This document shows, piece after piece, positions 5,859-7,535 of a DNA stretch of 7,535 nt. The DNA comes from Candidatus Symbiothrix sp. (GTDB taxonomy: Bacteria; Bacteroidota; Bacteroidia; Bacteroidales; Azobacteroidaceae). Both the position numbers and the translations under genes were made by a program. The stretch is taken from the NCBI GenBank assembly GCA_031270925.1, contig JAISWY010000236.1:1-7535 (forward strand). Reading direction: 5' to 3'. A model generated the notes under the pieces. It worked only from the letters and a program-made list of their open reading frames with translations. It had not been told where the DNA came from and ran no database searches. The number at the start of each line of letters is the position of its first letter. Positions within the stretch are counted from its first letter, which is position 1.

Positions 5859-6419
5859 TTAAACAGTCATTATTTCTTTTTCTTTGGCAGCCAACACTTC
5901 ATCCACTTTTTTCAGGTATTTGTCGTGGATTTTTTGAACGGCTTCTTCGGTTTCCTTCCCTTCATCTTCCGAAACACCGCCCTTGACGGCTTTTTTCGAT
6001 GCTTCGATGGCGTCGCGACGGGCATTGCGAACACCGATTTTTGAATTTTCGGCTTCCGCTTTCGATTGTTTAACTAATTGTTTGCGACGTTCTTCGGTCA
6101 AAGGAGGAATACCCAAGCGGATAATTTCGCCGTTGTTTTCAGGCGTAATGCCCACATCTGAATCCAAAATCGCCTTTTCGATGACTTTCATCATGTTTTT
6201 TTCCCAAGCTAAAATCGTAATCGTTTTGGCATCGGGCGTAGAAACGGTAGCGACATTCGAGAGAGGAACCATACTTCCGTAATATTGCACCTTCACATTG
6301 TCCAAAATATGCACATTGGCTTTTCCTGCGCGAATACGCGACAGCGATTCTTCCAAATGAGCCAGCGATTGAATCATTTTTGCTTCTGCGGATTCCGTTA
6401 CAGTTTTAATTGCACTCAT
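5859..6419 (-). CDS. frr: Ribosome recycling factor
   Basis: RRF, together with EF-G, splits post-termination ribosomes so the subunits can be reused; it is cytoplasmic and normally essential. The protein is 186 aa, matching the family's 185 or so. The three-helix bundle of domain I is formed by residues 1-30 and about 105-186. Domain II is the beta sandwich in between, with [10 protein letters not shown] (30-39), [19 protein letters not shown] (46-64) and [19 protein letters not shown] (97-115). RNARRDA (131-137) contains the conserved arginines that contact 23S rRNA. Start is ATG 6419, about 16 nt below the likely transcript start. It is first in an frr-rsgA-YitT operon. pyrH, the usual upstream neighbour in many bacteria, is absent; instead a divergent asparaginase gene lies there. 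Confidence 0.97.
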   Translation of the reverse strand: MSAIKTVTESAEAKMIQSLAHLEESLSRIRAGKANVHILDNVKVQYYGSMVPLSNVATVSTPDAKTITILAWEKNMMKVIEKAILDSDVGITPENNGEIIRLGIPPLTEERRKQLVKQSKAEAENSKIGVRNARRDAIEASKKAVKGGVSEDEGKETEEAVQKIHDKYLKKVDEVLAAKEKEIMTV

Positions 6420-6441
6420 ATCAATATAGTTTTTGTGGTCG

Positions 6442-6449
6442 CAAAGTTA
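6442..6449 (-). promoter_or_regulatory. -7 promoter box of the frr operon
   Basis: The minus strand reads TAACTTTG, an exact match to TAnnTTTG, in the longer word CTAACTTTGC. Transcription would begin near 6435, giving a leader of about 16 nt to frr. No clear TTTG lies at the expected -33 distance. Confidence 0.5.
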
Positions 6450-6491
6450 GGATTTTTTAATTAAAAAAACATACTTTTCGGATAAAATCAC

Positions 6492-6499
6492 TAACTTTG
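6492..6499 (+). promoter_or_regulatory. -7 promoter box of the asparaginase gene
   Basis: The plus strand reads TAACTTTG in the word CTAACTTTGC, identical to the frr box on the other strand. Transcription would begin near 6506 and give a leader of about 16 nt to ATG 6522. The only -33-like sequence (TTTTC at 6475-6479) is too close to fit the usual spacing, so only the -7 part is well supported. Confidence 0.5.
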
Positions 6500-6521
6500 C
6501 AAGGTTTTTCAGTATAACAAT

Positions 6522-7535
6522 ATGTTAGATTTAAATGCTTCCGTGCTTGTTATTTACACAGGCGGAACTATTGGAATGATAGAAGACCCGGAAACCGGCG
6601 CTCTAAAAACATACGATTTCCACCATCTGCAAGAATATGTTCCCGAACTGAAACGGTTGAAATTCAAAATCGACAGCTACCAGTTCGACGAGTTTATCGA
6701 TTCTTCGGATATGAGTCCCGAAAAATGGAAGAAAATTGTGTGGATTATCGAAGATAATTACAATAAATACGACGGCTTTGTGATTCTTCACGGAACCGAT
6801 ACGATGGCATACTCGGCTTCCGCTCTGAGTTTTATGCTCGAAAATCTGGATAAACCGGTTATCCTTACGGGTTCGCAATTACCCATCGGGAAAATCCGTA
6901 CCGACGGCAAAGAAAACCTGATTACCTCCTTAGAAATCGCCGTCGATAAAGATCCCGAAGGCAAAGCCTTTGTTACCGAAGTCTGCATTTTCTTTCAGAA
7001 TTTGTTGATGCGCGGCAATCGTACCACCAAAATCAATGCGGCTAACTTTAAGGCATTCAACTCATTAAATTTTCCTGTTCTGGCCGAAGCAGGAACCAAT
7101 ATTCGCTACCGCCACGATTTGATTCATCATCCCTTGTACAACCGCAAACCGAAATTCCATTTTGCATTGGATTCGAATATTGCGATTATCAAACTTTTTC
7201 CCGGTATTTCCGAAAAAGTGTTGAAAGCGATGATCGAAATTCCACATCTAAAAGGAATCGTGCTGGAAACTTATGGCGCCGGCAACGCACCCACCGAACG
7301 ATGGTTCTTGGATATTATCGAAGAAGCTGTAAATAAAGGAATTGTAGTCGTTAACGTAACGCAATGCGCATCCGGTTCGGTCGATATGAGTCGTTACGAA
7401 TGTGGCCGCGGTCTAAAAAATATCGGCGTGATTTCGGGTTACGACATCACTACCGAAGCCGCCGTCGCCAAATTGATGTTTCTTTTCGGACATGGATTAG
7501 ACCGGAAAGAAGTAAAGACTTTTATGAAAGTTTCG
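6522..7535 (+). CDS. ansA: Type I (cytoplasmic) L-asparaginase, 3' end cut by the window
   Basis: This enzyme hydrolyses asparagine to aspartate and ammonia. The reading frame is open for 338 codons to the window edge. Catalytic motif 1 is YTGGTIGM with the nucleophile Thr16. Motif 2 is HGTDTMAYSASALSF with Thr92-Asp93. The proton-relay lysine is Lys170 in RGNRTTK. Ser61 or Ser62 and Arg126/Asp128 (KIRTDG) lie in the substrate pocket region. The C-terminal domain contains LETYGAGNAP and NVTQCASG. That Cys aligns with the region around the allosteric Cys of E. coli asparaginase I. No signal peptide is present, which supports the cytoplasmic type I form. Compared with the E. coli enzyme, about 10-15 residues and the stop should lie just past 7535. 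It is divergent from frr and shares its promoter region. Start ATG 6522 fits the -7 box spacing. Confidence 0.94.
   Translation, partial: MLDLNASVLVIYTGGTIGMIEDPETGALKTYDFHHLQEYVPELKRLKFKIDSYQFDEFIDSSDMSPEKWKKIVWIIEDNYNKYDGFVILHGTDTMAYSASALSFMLENLDKPVILTGSQLPIGKIRTDGKENLITSLEIAVDKDPEGKAFVTEVCIFFQNLLMRGNRTTKINAANFKAFNSLNFPVLAEAGTNIRYRHDLIHHPLYNRKPKFHFALDSNIAIIKLFPGISEKVLKAMIEIPHLKGIVLETYGAGNAPTERWFLDIIEEAVNKGIVVVNVTQCASGSVDMSRYECGRGLKNIGVISGYDITTEAAVAKLMFLFGHGLDRKEVKTFMKVS

Noticed and set aside
6603..7247. Three minus-strand open frames within the asparaginase gene
   Set aside because: They mirror a full set of asparaginase catalytic motifs on the plus strand, so they are not genes.

Overview
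This 7.5 kb window looks like ordinary chromosome from a Bacteroidota bacterium, most likely order Bacteroidales. Three things point there. The promoters match the Bacteroidetes form (TAnnTTTG at -7, sometimes with TTTG or TTG about 19 bases upstream), and no Shine-Dalgarno sequences precede the starts. The DNA-repair methyltransferase carries the tail of an AraC-Ada fusion of a kind I associate with this phylum. The gene pairs folP-cdaA and frr-rsgA also fit. The sequence does not allow a genus to be named.

Layout. Bases 1-250 hold no gene. They hold a strongly folded palindromic element (8-115), in which nearly every base can pair, followed by a non-coding stretch. A matched promoter (259-289) then precedes a small, possibly frameshifted gene (about 311-530) of unknown function. 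A methylated-DNA--cysteine methyltransferase (532-1110, +) follows one base later. It meets pstC (2315-1107, -) tail to tail, with overlapping stop codons. pstC has a periplasmic insert that resembles part of the phosphate-binding protein PstS, and no other pst gene is present here. Next on the minus strand is the folate/c-di-AMP pair folP (3992-3168) and cdaA (3178-2408), overlapping by 11 bases. A second minus-strand operon follows: frr (6419-5859), rsgA (5857-4925) and a YitT-family membrane protein gene (4953-4060), with one-base spacing and then a 29-base overlap. Across a divergent promoter region (6420-6521), a type I asparaginase gene starts at 6522 (+) and runs off the window a few residues short of its expected end.

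Function. frr and rsgA join two translation jobs, ribosome recycling and 30S maturation. folP and cdaA join dihydropteroate synthesis and cyclic di-AMP synthesis. The other genes are metabolic, transport or repair functions with no obvious shared pathway. Four promoter-like -7 boxes (folP, pstC, frr, ansA) lie so that the predicted leaders are about 16-21 nt. I used this to choose ATG starts over longer TTG-initiated readings for pstC and folP.

I see no new defence system, mobile element with a transposase, CRISPR array or biosynthetic cluster. The observations most worth following are the folded element at the left edge, the AraC-less Ada remnant, the PstS-like insert in PstC and the apparent frameshift in the small gene.
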